Shown one piece after another: positions 1-6,529 of a stretch of 64,000 bases of DNA. The position numbers and the translations under genes were made by a program. The first letter of the stretch is position 1. The number at the start of each line of letters is the position of its first letter. The notes below the pieces were generated by a model that saw only the letters and a program-made list of their open reading frames with translations, made no database searches and was not told the origin of the DNA. The DNA is from Sphingomonas aurantiaca (lineage in GTDB: Bacteria > Pseudomonadota > Alphaproteobacteria > Sphingomonadales > Sphingomonadaceae). The stretch is taken from assembly GCF_003050705.1 (NCBI RefSeq), contig NZ_QAOG01000004.1, forward strand, positions 1 through 64,000, read 5' to 3'.

Positions 1-248
1 CGGTTGTTCGTTCATGAAGGAAGATTCTTACGCTGTGTCGTACGGCGCACCTATCCTATGTTTGGGACAGAATGTCTAACCTATGCATCGTCCGAGACTG
101 GCGGCGGTATAGAACATGTTCCGCGCGAAGATGAGCGGAAGCGGAGTGGTCGGAATGGGCACGATTGCGGACCGTCCGCTTTGGAGCATAGTCGTTCGTT
201 TAAGACCAAGCGATGCACTGTTGAACGTTTGCCCCGCCCTCGTTCGTG

Positions 249-413
249 CTAACCGAGCAGCCGGGCTTTGCCGTCCTCACAAGGCCCGAGCATCTCGAGC
301 GCCTCCGCGATCTGGATAGCTACCAGTGATAGGTCTAAGGCATCTGCCTGCGCCAAGGCATCCTCCAGGTCTTCGCGCAGGCGCTGAACGGGCGAGAGGG
401 CGACTCGTGGCAT
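249..413 (-). CDS. Small hypothetical protein (54 aa)
   Basis: A 54-residue reading frame starts MPRVALSPVQRL and ends KARLLG before TAG. It is rich in Leu, Ala, Asp and Glu with heptad-like spacing (residues 8-42), so it is probably one or two amphipathic helices and soluble. I see no membrane segment or signal peptide. The Shine-Dalgarno sequence is weak. It lies in the island, on the same strand as the small membrane gene at 601-792. The protein-like composition supports coding. I do not recognise the family and no function can be given. Confidence 0.5.
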   Translation of the reverse strand: MPRVALSPVQRLREDLEDALAQADALDLSLVAIQIAEALEMLGPCEDGKARLLG

Positions 414-422
414 GACGATGAC

Positions 423-653
423 TTAAACTATATCAAGATTTATGCTATCCCAGCCGTCATTGTTTACTTTCCTCGCCCCGTGTAGCTGAGACTGTCCGAT
501 CACGCGGTAAACCCGACTGGATGTCGCCTCATAAAAAGTGCCGGTTGGGAAAGGAAAGCTGTCAGGCTGCTTTGGATGAAAACTGACGCATATTGACGTT
601 TTAGCGTTCAGTCTCAGCTTTACGCATCCGTTGGATAAGTGCGGCGATCCCAC
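423..653 (-). CDS. Possible small protein, doubtful
   Basis: This 76-codon frame ends 9 bases before the start of the next minus-strand gene at 413. It overlaps the end of the membrane gene (601-653) in another frame. The second half, from FYEATSSRVYRVIG to the C-terminus, has protein-like composition, whereas the first 20 residues look like shadow of the neighbour. No good ribosome-binding site was seen and no later ATG lies in frame. It is either a short gene with an unrecognised start or a decayed one. No family is recognised. Confidence 0.3.
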   Translation of the reverse strand: MGSPHLSNGCVKLRLNAKTSICVSFHPKQPDSFPFPTGTFYEATSSRVYRVIGQSQLHGARKVNNDGWDSINLDIV

Positions 654-792
654 ACAGCAGCCAGAAGCTGCCTCCCAGCAGCATTACTGTGCTGGGCGTT
701 GGATCATCCCACCACAGCGACAAATGACTGGCGCCAATTAAGGCAGGTAGCCAGATGTAAACAGCGTACCGATCGGTATGGCGAGCCCGCAT
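601..792 (-). CDS. Small two-helix membrane protein
   Basis: A 63-residue protein with two hydrophobic stretches (about residues 12-27 and 37-54) and a charged tail (QRMRKAETER), consistent with a small inner-membrane protein with two membrane passes. A GAAGGG ribosome-binding site lies about 6 bases before the ATG at 792, which supports this start. It sits alone between other very small minus-strand frames in the island. No family is recognised, and similar small membrane proteins are common in accessory regions. Function unknown. Confidence 0.55.
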   Translation of the reverse strand: MRARHTDRYAVYIWLPALIGASHLSLWWDDPTPSTVMLLGGSFWLLCGIAALIQRMRKAETER

Positions 793-969
793 GCGGCCCT
801 TCTACAGCCAATGGGAACGGACGCAAATACATGGTCGGGAATGGCCAGTAAGGAAAGGAGCGCAAACTGTCTGCTTACGGTATCAGGGATGGAGAGGTAA
901 GGCGATAATAGCCGACATGGAACCGCTTAGCATTTAACGTTATATGTCGAGGTATCCACGCAGCAATAA

Positions 970-1707
970 TTATTCAAAAAAATCATTGACTGTAAGAAAT
1001 TGTTCTGAGAATTGACCAGCTTGCCTAAATCCGTCTAGATTAACTATTTTGTATTCTCTGTTTGTGTGATTGATTAACTCGCTTTCAACTAGAGACCTGA
1101 TAGCCCTGTTAACGTGAACAGGTGTAATTCCGACGGCGTCCCCAATCTGCTCCTGCGAGATGGGCAGGTAAAACCGCAAACCATCATTCAAGCCGCGTAG
1201 CCTCGTTCTAGCAGCAAATTCGTTCAAGAAATGAGCTACACGAGTTCTTGCGGAACGCCCGCCTATATTTAATAGCCACTCCCGTAATTGGCGTGATTCT
1301 GCAGTAGTGATTAAATCTAAGGCCAGCCGAATGTATGAATGGGAGTCCATTAATGAATCAAACTCGGATTTTTGCACATACCCGATGCTAGATTTTTCCG
1401 CACAAACCACGTTATGGTCCAGATTATTCACAAATCTGTTTTCTGGATTAACTATGTCTCCAGGAATTATTAATGATACAATTTGCCGGTGACCGTCCGA
1501 TGTCTGCTTTTGGCGGAATAAATACCCCGATATTACAAATGCATATTCTGAAATTGGCAAGCCTTCCCTGAATACGTAGCTTCCCGAATCGAAGGTTCTT
1601 GTTCGAGCTTTCAAACGGCCCAAAGCTCCGTCGTCAAAAACCTGTATCTGCGAATGCGCTAAGAGATTTTTTGCAAACAAACCGCGAGGGTCAATTTCTG
1701 AGATCAA
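970..1707 (-). CDS. Crp/Fnr-family transcriptional regulator
   Basis: A 245-residue protein with the two-domain layout of Crp/Fnr regulators. A cyclic-nucleotide-binding-type beta roll covers about residues 25-140 (GSYVFREGLPISEYAFVISG), a dimerisation helix follows, and a C-terminal winged helix lies at about 165-235 with the recognition segment SQEQIGDAVGITPVHVNR. It lacks the N-terminal cysteine cluster of oxygen-sensing Fnr, so no iron-sulfur sensing is expected, and the ligand is unknown. The gene is clearly richer in A and T than its surroundings, which points to transfer. It stands alone; a short palindrome at 1817-1831 upstream might be an autoregulatory site. The family call is firm and the regulon is unknown. 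Confidence 0.88.
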   Translation of the reverse strand: MISEIDPRGLFAKNLLAHSQIQVFDDGALGRLKARTRTFDSGSYVFREGLPISEYAFVISGYLFRQKQTSDGHRQIVSLIIPGDIVNPENRFVNNLDHNVVCAEKSSIGYVQKSEFDSLMDSHSYIRLALDLITTAESRQLREWLLNIGGRSARTRVAHFLNEFAARTRLRGLNDGLRFYLPISQEQIGDAVGITPVHVNRAIRSLVESELINHTNREYKIVNLDGFRQAGQFSEQFLTVNDFFE

Positions 1708-2022
1708 AACGCAGTTCCCGTAATATCGGCGGGAGCATTGAGTCTCTCAGTTGCCAAGGGCCGTGCTCGATCAGCAATTTGTGACTCATACCATAGGTTG
1801 CCGGATAATACTTGATTGAAGTTAATCTTCACGGCGCCTTTACGGTACGGCGGCAGGTAAGGGTCGCCGTTCGGAGCAGATGGGGCAAATTTAAACCGGG
1901 AAAGATGCGCTGAACGAATGGCCGTTATCGGGAGTCATGATTTGTGACCGAAGCGTCCGGAATTGAGCGGAAGCGGGCTGGCCGGTATGGGAGGAAAGCG
2001 GTCTTATGATCGTTGCCAGCTG
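1708..2022. other. Intergenic stretch, mostly featureless
   Basis: No convincing gene is present. The left half should carry the promoter of the Crp/Fnr gene and contains the small palindrome at 1817-1831. The right half contains one copy of a degenerate GAGCGGAAGCGG repeat (about 1964-1992) also seen near 131 and 2210. An open frame at 1963-2190 on the plus strand only reads through that repeat and is not believed. Confidence 0.5.
1817..1831. promoter_or_regulatory. Candidate operator upstream of the Crp/Fnr gene
   Basis: TGAAG-TTAAT-CTTCA is a perfect 5-bp inverted repeat with a 5-bp spacer, about 110 bases upstream of the Crp/Fnr start codon in an AT-rich stretch. Crp/Fnr dimers bind short inverted repeats and often regulate themselves, so this is a reasonable guess for an operator. 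It does not match the Fnr or Crp consensus. Confidence 0.25.
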
Positions 2023-2151
2023 TTACCAGAGGATGTGGTCGGTGATCACGCCCGCCCGTACGAGAAAGCCCAGCGCCGCCCCGATGCAAACGATCGCTCC
2101 ATACACAGCGATCGCCCGCGTTCGGCTGCGATGGTCCGTCTTGTAGCTCAT
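2023..2151 (-). CDS. Single-pass small membrane protein (42 aa)
   Basis: The frame starts MSYKTDHRSRTRAIAVYG and ends ITDHILW before TAA. A basic N-terminus precedes one hydrophobic segment (about residues 14-31, AVYGAIVCIGAALGFLV), the pattern of a small inner-membrane protein with a cytoplasmic N-terminus. A GAGG ribosome-binding site lies about 9 bases upstream of the ATG at 2151. It is isolated in the island. No family is recognised. The good start site and clean membrane segment make it likely to be real. Confidence 0.55.
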   Translation of the reverse strand: MSYKTDHRSRTRAIAVYGAIVCIGAALGFLVRAGVITDHILW

Positions 2152-2280
2152 TGTTCGTTACCTCGTGGCCTCAGTTGGCCGCGAAGATGAACGATCGCAC
2201 CGCTGTCTGCAATTGGGCGGAAGCGGACGAGCACGGAGGCACGATCCATCTTTGATTGCGCTAGCTGTCGAGCGCTGCCT

Positions 2281-2379
2281 GCCAGGGGTATCGTTGGGGT
2301 ACATCGTGGCATAGCCTCCTCGCAAACCGCAGGTTTCTGCGGGGTGTGATTGGCTGCGGCGGAGGGGGCCTCCGCCGCA
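2281..2379. repeat. Island repeat, copy 1 (CGGCGGAG hairpin)
   Basis: This copy starts GCCAGGGGTATCG, contains GGGGTACAT and the palindrome CCGCAGGTTTCTGCGG, and ends in the hairpin GCGGCGGAGG/CCTCCGCCGC. The start and the hairpin match the copies at 9571-9660 and 9976-10063, but the middle is longer and diverged. It lies just upstream of the GTG-start gene at 2400 and may act as a terminator or transcript-stabilising structure. Confidence 0.55.
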
Positions 2380-2399
2380 TAACATAGGGAAGCCACCGC

Positions 2400-2585
2400 G
2401 TGACGAAGACCGCCTACCCAAACAGTGGATGTCCGTGGTCGGAAGGCGACGAGCAAGTCATAGCCCGATGGGTTGCCACGAAGCATATCGCGGAAATTGC
2501 CGACTTGCTTGGTCGTACCCCGGCGTCGGTCTACGTGAGAGCACGAGCCATGGGGCTTAGTACGCGCCGCATTGCGCCTGGCTAA
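2400..2585 (+). CDS. Myb/SANT-like helix-turn-helix protein
   Basis: A 61-residue protein with a GTG start. The core WSEGDEQVIARWVATKH followed by IAEIADLLGRTPASVYVRAR resembles the GcrA/Myb-like class of small alphaproteobacterial DNA-binding proteins: an acidic first helix with a leading Trp, then a helix-turn-helix with the pattern LGRTxxSVxxRA. It is short enough to be only the DNA-binding domain. A purine-rich AGGGAAG lies about 8 bases before the GTG. It stands between the repeat at 2281-2379 and the LexA-like gene and may regulate early phage or island genes. The family assignment is by pattern only. Confidence 0.6.
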   Translation: MTKTAYPNSGCPWSEGDEQVIARWVATKHIAEIADLLGRTPASVYVRARAMGLSTRRIAPG

Positions 2586-2725
2586 TGCAGAGTGGTCGGG
2601 ATGACTCCGATAGCGGCCTTTATGAGCGCCCCAACGACCTTCAGGTCCAGCTGGATCGCTAAGGAACGCAAGCCCCACAAGCCCTCAATTAGGTCCTGGA
2701 CTGATCCTCGCTCATTCCGCCTCAT
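2582..2725 (-). CDS. Small hypothetical protein (47 aa)
   Basis: The frame starts MRRNERGSVQDLIEGLWG and ends AAIGVIPTTLH. It is rich in Leu, Ile, Val and Ala with a single amphipathic or weakly hydrophobic helix. It overlaps the end of the convergent Myb-like gene by 4 bases. The frame could extend to an earlier ATG at 2800, but the added residues look non-coding. The ribosome-binding site is weak. No family is recognised, and it may not be expressed. Confidence 0.4.
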   Translation of the reverse strand: MRRNERGSVQDLIEGLWGLRSLAIQLDLKVVGALIKAAIGVIPTTLH

Positions 2726-2916
2726 CGCTGAGACTTGCAGCTGCCGATGAGACTGTCGACAACCAATGGTCGAATATAGGGTCCAACATTTGACCATCAC
2801 GCCCGTCGTCTGGCTGCGTGGATCCTTCAGGTTGCGTTCTAATATGTAGTGCCCGTCATGGAGCTAGCGCTGAATCGTGATTCTCACTATGTTTTCCTAG
2901 GGGATTTGGGGGAACA

Positions 2917-3321
2917 ATGGGGGCATATTCAGAGGTATTACCGGCAGCAGCTAGCCGTAAGCAGCAGGCGCTCGATTTCATATCCGAGTACATCCTCGAG
3001 CACGGCCGCAGTCCCGCAATGCGTGAGATCGCGCTCGCGCTCGACGTTAGTGACACCCGGGCAAAGGCCTTGGTGAAGAAGCTGGCATTCGAGAAGATGA
3101 TCGAGCGCGCAGCTGGCGCGCAACGGGCGATCACCGTGCCCGGGTTGCTCGAGCGGCAGTTGCTTGATCGGATGCGTCAGCTCGGCGTCGTCGTGAACGA
3201 GGATTTCGCGAACGCCGATCGCGTGCGGCCGTTACCACAAGGTCATCTCCCGCTCGTGGCGATCCTCGAGCATATCCCTGACGTCGACGCCGGGGATCTC
3301 CATGCCACACCTACCTACTGA
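2917..3321 (+). CDS. LexA-like winged-helix DNA-binding protein
   Basis: A 134-residue protein. Residues 12-75 (SRKQQALDFISEYILEHGRS, then MREIALALDVSDTRAKALVK) resemble the N-terminal winged helix of LexA. The C-terminal Ser/Lys peptidase domain of true LexA is absent, and residues 85-134 form an unrelated tail. It is therefore likely to be a phage or island regulator that cannot self-cleave in response to DNA damage. It overlaps the next gene by 20 bases, so the two are probably co-transcribed. The poor match to a Shine-Dalgarno site (GGGGGAAC) leaves the start slightly uncertain. Confidence 0.7.
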   Translation: MGAYSEVLPAAASRKQQALDFISEYILEHGRSPAMREIALALDVSDTRAKALVKKLAFEKMIERAAGAQRAITVPGLLERQLLDRMRQLGVVVNEDFANADRVRPLPQGHLPLVAILEHIPDVDAGDLHATPTY

Positions 3322-3919
3322 CCAGGCAGCGCCTGCTCTCACAACCGAACGCGAGCAACAGCGCGTCGCGCACCTGGTGCTTGGCGAGCCGCGTCCGAAA
3401 CCCAAGGGCGCCAACCGGCGCAAGAAGGGCAAGGCGGCGGCGACGGTGACGCTCGTGCCTGGCATCGAGGAGCGCGTGCAGCTGCGCGAGCGCTGGTCGC
3501 ACAAGACGAACGGCACGGCTGAGACGCACGAACACGCTGCTGCGCAAGCGCGACGTGAGGGGTCGCTCGCCCGCCTCGTCGGAACCGGTGCGATCGACGC
3601 GCACCAGCTTGCCGCGGCGGATCAGATCGCCGAGGCGTACCATTCCATCACGGCCGAGGTTGCGGTGCGCACTGCGAACTTGGAGCCGCGCAGCTCGGGC
3701 GGCGGTCCGCACAGCGCTTCGCACGCGCCTATCGCTGCCGTGATTCGTGAGCGCGCATACGCCCGTTGGCGTGAGGCGGTCGCTCCGCACGGTGCGATGC
3801 TGCTCGCGATCATCGTGGACGACATGGCGCTGACGACGGCCGCGCGGGACTGGCGGCTTTCCAACCGACGGGCCCGATCGCTCCTGGTCTCGGCGTTAGA
3901 CAGCTGGAAGCGCTGCTAG
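3302..3919 (+). CDS. Phage-associated protein, DUF6456-like C-terminus
   Basis: A 205-residue protein. The first 90 residues are basic and low in complexity (KPKGANRRKKGKAAA). The second half runs AADQIAEAYHSITAEVAVRT, an alpha-helical stretch, then WRLSNRRARSLLVSALDSW. This layout resembles DUF6456, a helical domain that follows HTH motifs in alphaproteobacterial phage and gene-transfer-agent regulators, so a role in late-gene regulation is possible. That resemblance is from memory of the pattern and has not been tested. The gene overlaps the LexA-like gene and converges on the LuxR-type gene, sharing 24 bases at their 3' ends. Confidence 0.55.
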   Translation: MPHLPTDQAAPALTTEREQQRVAHLVLGEPRPKPKGANRRKKGKAAATVTLVPGIEERVQLRERWSHKTNGTAETHEHAAAQARREGSLARLVGTGAIDAHQLAAADQIAEAYHSITAEVAVRTANLEPRSSGGGPHSASHAPIAAVIRERAYARWREAVAPHGAMLLAIIVDDMALTTAARDWRLSNRRARSLLVSALDSWKRC

Positions 3920-4123
3920 CCAGTTATCTCGCATAACGACCGCGATCATATGAGCCCTGTTCCGAGTCCGTGTCTTAAGTCGCACATTTTCGATGTGGCG
4001 CTCGACGGTACACGGCGCGATGCTAAGCTCTTGAGCGACCTCTTTGGCCGAGCGCCCTCTAGCGACAAGCCGGAACACTTCTTCTTCGCGAACGGTCAAA
4101 TGTGGGATTGCAGAATATTGCAT
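3896..4123 (-). CDS. LuxR-type helix-turn-helix protein, DNA-binding domain only
   Basis: A 75-residue protein almost entirely made of a LuxR/GerE HTH: LTVREEEVFRLVARGRSAKE, then VAQELSIAPCTVERHIENV. There is no receiver or autoinducer domain, so it is a stand-alone DNA-binding protein. I chose the ATG at 4123 because TTGGAGGGACGAA places GGAGG 7 bases upstream; an in-frame ATG at 4147 has no such site. It reads towards the DUF6456-like gene and away from the AT-rich control region at 4150-4573, so it may govern that region. Confidence 0.75.
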   Translation of the reverse strand: MQYSAIPHLTVREEEVFRLVARGRSAKEVAQELSIAPCTVERHIENVRLKTRTRNRAHMIAVVMRDNWLAALPAV

Positions 4124-4573
4124 TTCGTCCCTCCAATTCATTGCCAAGGGTGGCTAGAAGATTAGCAGCCATCGCCCCCGCGACGCAGGCATTCTGCGCG
4201 CGCTCTATTAGCAGATCGTCGGCAACTGGCACGAACTAGCAGGATTAAATACATTCCCGATTCGCGCGTTGTTAATATGACACGTTGCCAAATGTTAATA
4301 AATAAGGCACGGACCTAACCTCGTGTGATAAACGTACAATGGCGATTTAGTGGACCGAACCTGTAAGTCGCTCGACGTGTCCAGTTCAAACCAAAAAGCT
4401 CCCCTATCTGATGGAGGGCATGGCCAAAGTTTGGGGGTGACCTTTGGGGAACTTCCCACAAGGTCACCTCCCCAAACGGTCACGTAACTCGCAAATCGAC
4501 CCCGCCACAGCTGTATCCGCTGGCCGCCGCCCGCCCCCTTTGTGCGTGCGTCCTACGTGAAGGGAGATCTGAT
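4124..4573. other. Candidate control region with no gene
   Basis: This 450-base spacer separates the minus-strand LuxR-type gene from the plus-strand phage genes and is AT-richer than its surroundings at about 4200-4400. It has several TTAAT/TAATA patches suited to promoter -10 elements and the 49-bp palindrome at 4429-4477. The layout resembles a phage switch with divergent transcription. No RNA gene was recognised. Confidence 0.45.
4429..4477. promoter_or_regulatory. Large palindrome, candidate operator
   Basis: The arms GTTTGGGGGTGACCTT (left) and AAGGTCACCTCCCCAAAC (right) are near-perfect inverted repeats, apart from one inserted base, around a GGGGAA/TTCCC centre. The inner GGTGACCTT/AAGGTCACC arms are exact. 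A palindrome this long in a divergent spacer upstream of early genes suits a dimeric or tetrameric repressor, or a replication-protein site. There is no T-run after it, so a terminator is less likely. Confidence 0.45.
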
Positions 4574-4840
4574 ATGCGTCACGATGTTCCCCGATCCGGT
4601 GCAGTGGCCGCCCAGTCGAACTCGAACCTGGCCGATCAGCTCGAACGCATCACACCGCGGTTCGATGAGCTGACCCAACGAGTGCGGCTGGGCGTTGTAT
4701 CTTCGGACGATTACAACGTCCTCGAGGAGCAGGCGCAGGGCATCGCCCGCGACCTGCTCGCCGCCTTCCGGGGCAGCGCCACCCGCGCTACCCGGCCCCC
4801 CCTCTATGTCAGTGCCGATGGCACGAAGGCCGGTTGGTGA
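4574..4840 (+). CDS. Phage-type hypothetical protein (88 aa)
   Basis: An 88-residue helical protein (SNLADQLERITPRFDELTQR, then VLEEQAQGIARDLLAAF) with a low-complexity C-terminus. An AGGGAG site 8 bases before the ATG gives a strong start. It is the first gene of a tightly packed plus-strand run: its TGA overlaps the ATG of the next gene by one base, and the DUF3164 gene follows. No family is recognised. Its place at the head of the run suggests an early phage function. Confidence 0.6.
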   Translation: MRHDVPRSGAVAAQSNSNLADQLERITPRFDELTQRVRLGVVSSDDYNVLEEQAQGIARDLLAAFRGSATRATRPPLYVSADGTKAGW

Positions 4841-5007
4841 TGGCAATCCCTCGCGAAGCGATTCAGCGCGCGGTCGACGCGGGTCATCCGGATCATGCCC
4901 TGGTAGGCGTCCCGGTGAGCCTATTGCGCGAGATCCTCAGCATCCTCCCGGTCGCGACGATCGCCGCGCGCGTCGCGCCACCCGCCAACCAGGGCGCACC
5001 AGCATGA
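4840..5007 (+). CDS. Phage-type hypothetical protein (55 aa)
   Basis: This 55-residue frame starts MAIPREAIQRAVDAGHP and ends NQGAPA. Its ATG overlaps the preceding stop by one base, and its TGA overlaps the next ATG (ATGA at 5004-5007), so it is translationally coupled on both sides. That spacing is the main evidence that it is real. One short hydrophobic helix (about LLREILSILPVATIAARV) may be membrane-associated or amphipathic. No family is recognised. Confidence 0.6.
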   Translation: MAIPREAIQRAVDAGHPDHALVGVPVSLLREILSILPVATIAARVAPPANQGAPA

Positions 5008-5642
5008 GCACCGCCAAGCACCCCGCCGCGGTCGACGTCGCCGGCACCCCGTATCTTCGTGACGCCAAGGGCAGCCTGGTCCCGCTCGCCGCGGTCAAGC
5101 CGGTCGACCTGCTCATGGACGAGACGGTGCGTGCGATCCTGACGGACGCGCGCGAACTGTCCGCCCTCATTGCCGCGTTCAAGGCGCGGACGTTCGAGCG
5201 CGTCGGCGCGTTCCAGGCGCTGCTCGCGCAGGAGTACGGCACGACCGTCGGCGGGAAGAAGGGCAACATCACGCTGCTCACCTTCGACGGCCGCGAGCGC
5301 GCCCAGGTGCAGGTCGCGGACCTGCTTGAGTTCGGCCCCGAGCTGCAGGCCGCGAAGGTGCTGATCGACGAGTGCCTCATGGGCTGGGCAGGCGGCTCGC
5401 CGGTCGAGCTGCAGGCGATCGTCAACGGCGTCTTCCAGGTCGACAAGGAAGGCCGGATCAACCGCGCTGAGCTGTTCCGCCTGCTCCGACTCGACTTCAC
5501 CGACCCGCGCTGGCTGCGCGCCATGGAGGCGATCAAGGACTCGATCCGCGTCATCGGCTCGCGCACCTACGTCCGCTTCTACGACCGGCCAGCGCACGAC
5601 GCGCCGTGGCATCCGGTCACCATCGACTTGGCATCGGCGTAA
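5004..5642 (+). CDS. DUF3164 family phage protein
   Basis: A 212-residue protein. The N-terminal AGTPYLRDAKGSLVPLAAVK and the central GGKKGNITLLTFDGRERAQV and INRAELFRLLRLDF segments fit DUF3164, a family common in the early region of Mu-like phages. Its molecular role is not established. The start at 5004 is set by the ATGA overlap with the gene before; an upstream extension is open but unlike the family. The HNH gene follows within 6 bases. Full family length suggests it is intact. Confidence 0.75.
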   Translation: MSTAKHPAAVDVAGTPYLRDAKGSLVPLAAVKPVDLLMDETVRAILTDARELSALIAAFKARTFERVGAFQALLAQEYGTTVGGKKGNITLLTFDGRERAQVQVADLLEFGPELQAAKVLIDECLMGWAGGSPVELQAIVNGVFQVDKEGRINRAELFRLLRLDFTDPRWLRAMEAIKDSIRVIGSRTYVRFYDRPAHDAPWHPVTIDLASA

Positions 5643-5647
5643 CCACC

Positions 5648-6010
5648 GTGGGGAAGCTCAAGGCCGTCGGCAGCACGCTCACCAGGCTCAAGCCGACGAT
5701 GGGCTCCCTTGCGCCCGTCGAGCGCAGCGCCGACGCCTACCGCCGCCTCTTCAAGCCCTGGCACAAGTGGTACAAGTCGGCGCGCTGGCGTGCGCTGCGC
5801 GTGCTCGTATTCACTCGCGACCTTTACACCTGCCAATGGCCTGGCTGCGGTTTCACCTCGGCCGACACGTCGCGCCTGGTGGCGGACCATTGCGAACCGC
5901 ACCGCGGCGACGAGCGTCTCTTCTGGCTGTTCGCCAACCTGCAGACGCTCTGCAAGCCGTGCCACGACAGTCGCAAGCAGCGGGCGGAACGCGCAGCGCT
6001 CCTAGCCTGA
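5648..6010 (+). CDS. HNH endonuclease
   Basis: A 120-residue protein with a GTG start (VGKLKAVGSTL). The C-terminal half is a zinc-bearing HNH fold: the CQWPGC pair, then ADHCEPHRGDERLFWLF, NLQTLCKPCHDS and KQ. The His of DHCEPH, the Asn of NLQT and the His of CHDS are the HNH triad, and the cysteines bind zinc. In tailed phages such genes sit beside the terminase and aid DNA packaging. That fits here, because a terminase-small-subunit-like start follows at 6140. The in-frame ATG at 5606 overlaps DUF3164 and is less likely to be the start. Confidence 0.85.
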   Translation: MGKLKAVGSTLTRLKPTMGSLAPVERSADAYRRLFKPWHKWYKSARWRALRVLVFTRDLYTCQWPGCGFTSADTSRLVADHCEPHRGDERLFWLFANLQTLCKPCHDSRKQRAERAALLA

Positions 6011-6139
6011 TCGCGCGGGGCAGGGGGGTGGGTCGATCCCTAACGGGGGCCGACCCGCTGGACCCCTATGGCTCCCACGCGGAGATTTTTTCCTCCTGGG
6101 CGATCCTGGGTGCGTACTTTCGGGGCGGGGGGCTGAGCG

Positions 6140-6232
6140 ATGGCGACCCGCAAAACACCTGACGAGTGGGCGCAAATCGAGCGCGAATACTTGTCGAGCG
6201 ACGACTCGATCCGGGAAATAGCTGGCCGGTGT
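6140..6232 (+). pseudogene. Terminase small subunit-like gene, truncated
   Basis: The first 28 or so codons (MATRKTPDEWAQIEREYLSS, then DDSIREIA) look like the N-terminal HTH of a phage terminase small subunit, in the expected place after an HNH gene. After about base 6220 the plus-strand reading turns into nonsense that is the reverse strand of a tail-region gene. The break falls in the shared string GAAATAGCTGGCCGG. The gene is destroyed, and the large terminase subunit that should follow is absent. Confidence 0.6.
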
Positions 6233-6482
6233 AGCCCATCACCGTCGCGATGTTCGACAGCATCGCCGACACTTCCGGATCGCTCAAGGCGAGCGCCTCG
6301 GACTGGCTGGACGATACCGTCGCGAACGGCGTGACGGTCGCCGCGGTGAAGATCGAGGTCAGCGCAGCCAGGCCGGCGAGCCGCGCCTGGCGCGCAGCTT
6401 CGCGCTCCTGCCAGGCCACGAAACTCTTGCGGTAGTTCAGTTCGTCCAGGAGCGCCTGGTCCTCGGGCGTGAATGTGGCCAC
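6219..6482 (-). pseudogene. Phage tail-region small protein, C-terminus lost
   Basis: The 88 codons from MATFTPEDQALLDELNYRKS to IATVMGYTGQL look like a genuine small tail-module protein with a helical N-terminus and an Ala/Ser/Thr-rich middle. The frame then runs into the antisense of the terminase stub and stops only at 6066, giving a 138-codon chimera. It lies 47 bases downstream of the tail gene on the same strand, so the two were neighbours before the rearrangement. No precise family is recognised. Confidence 0.5.
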
Positions 6483-6529
6483 TTTACTCTCCTCTGTTAA
6501 ATTGTCCGGCCGCTGCTGCGGCCGTGGGG

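Noticed and set aside
1..252. 82-codon frame at the left edge
   Set aside because: Arg/Cys-rich composition, no ribosome-binding site, and overlap with a degenerate repeat and with the better 54-residue gene on the other strand.
2148..2678. Open frames on the minus strand across 2148-2678, including possible 48- and 54-codon genes starting near 2310-2320
   Set aside because: They run through the island repeat at 2281-2379 and a degenerate GGCGGAAGCGG unit; composition is shadow-like despite a GAGGAGG string.
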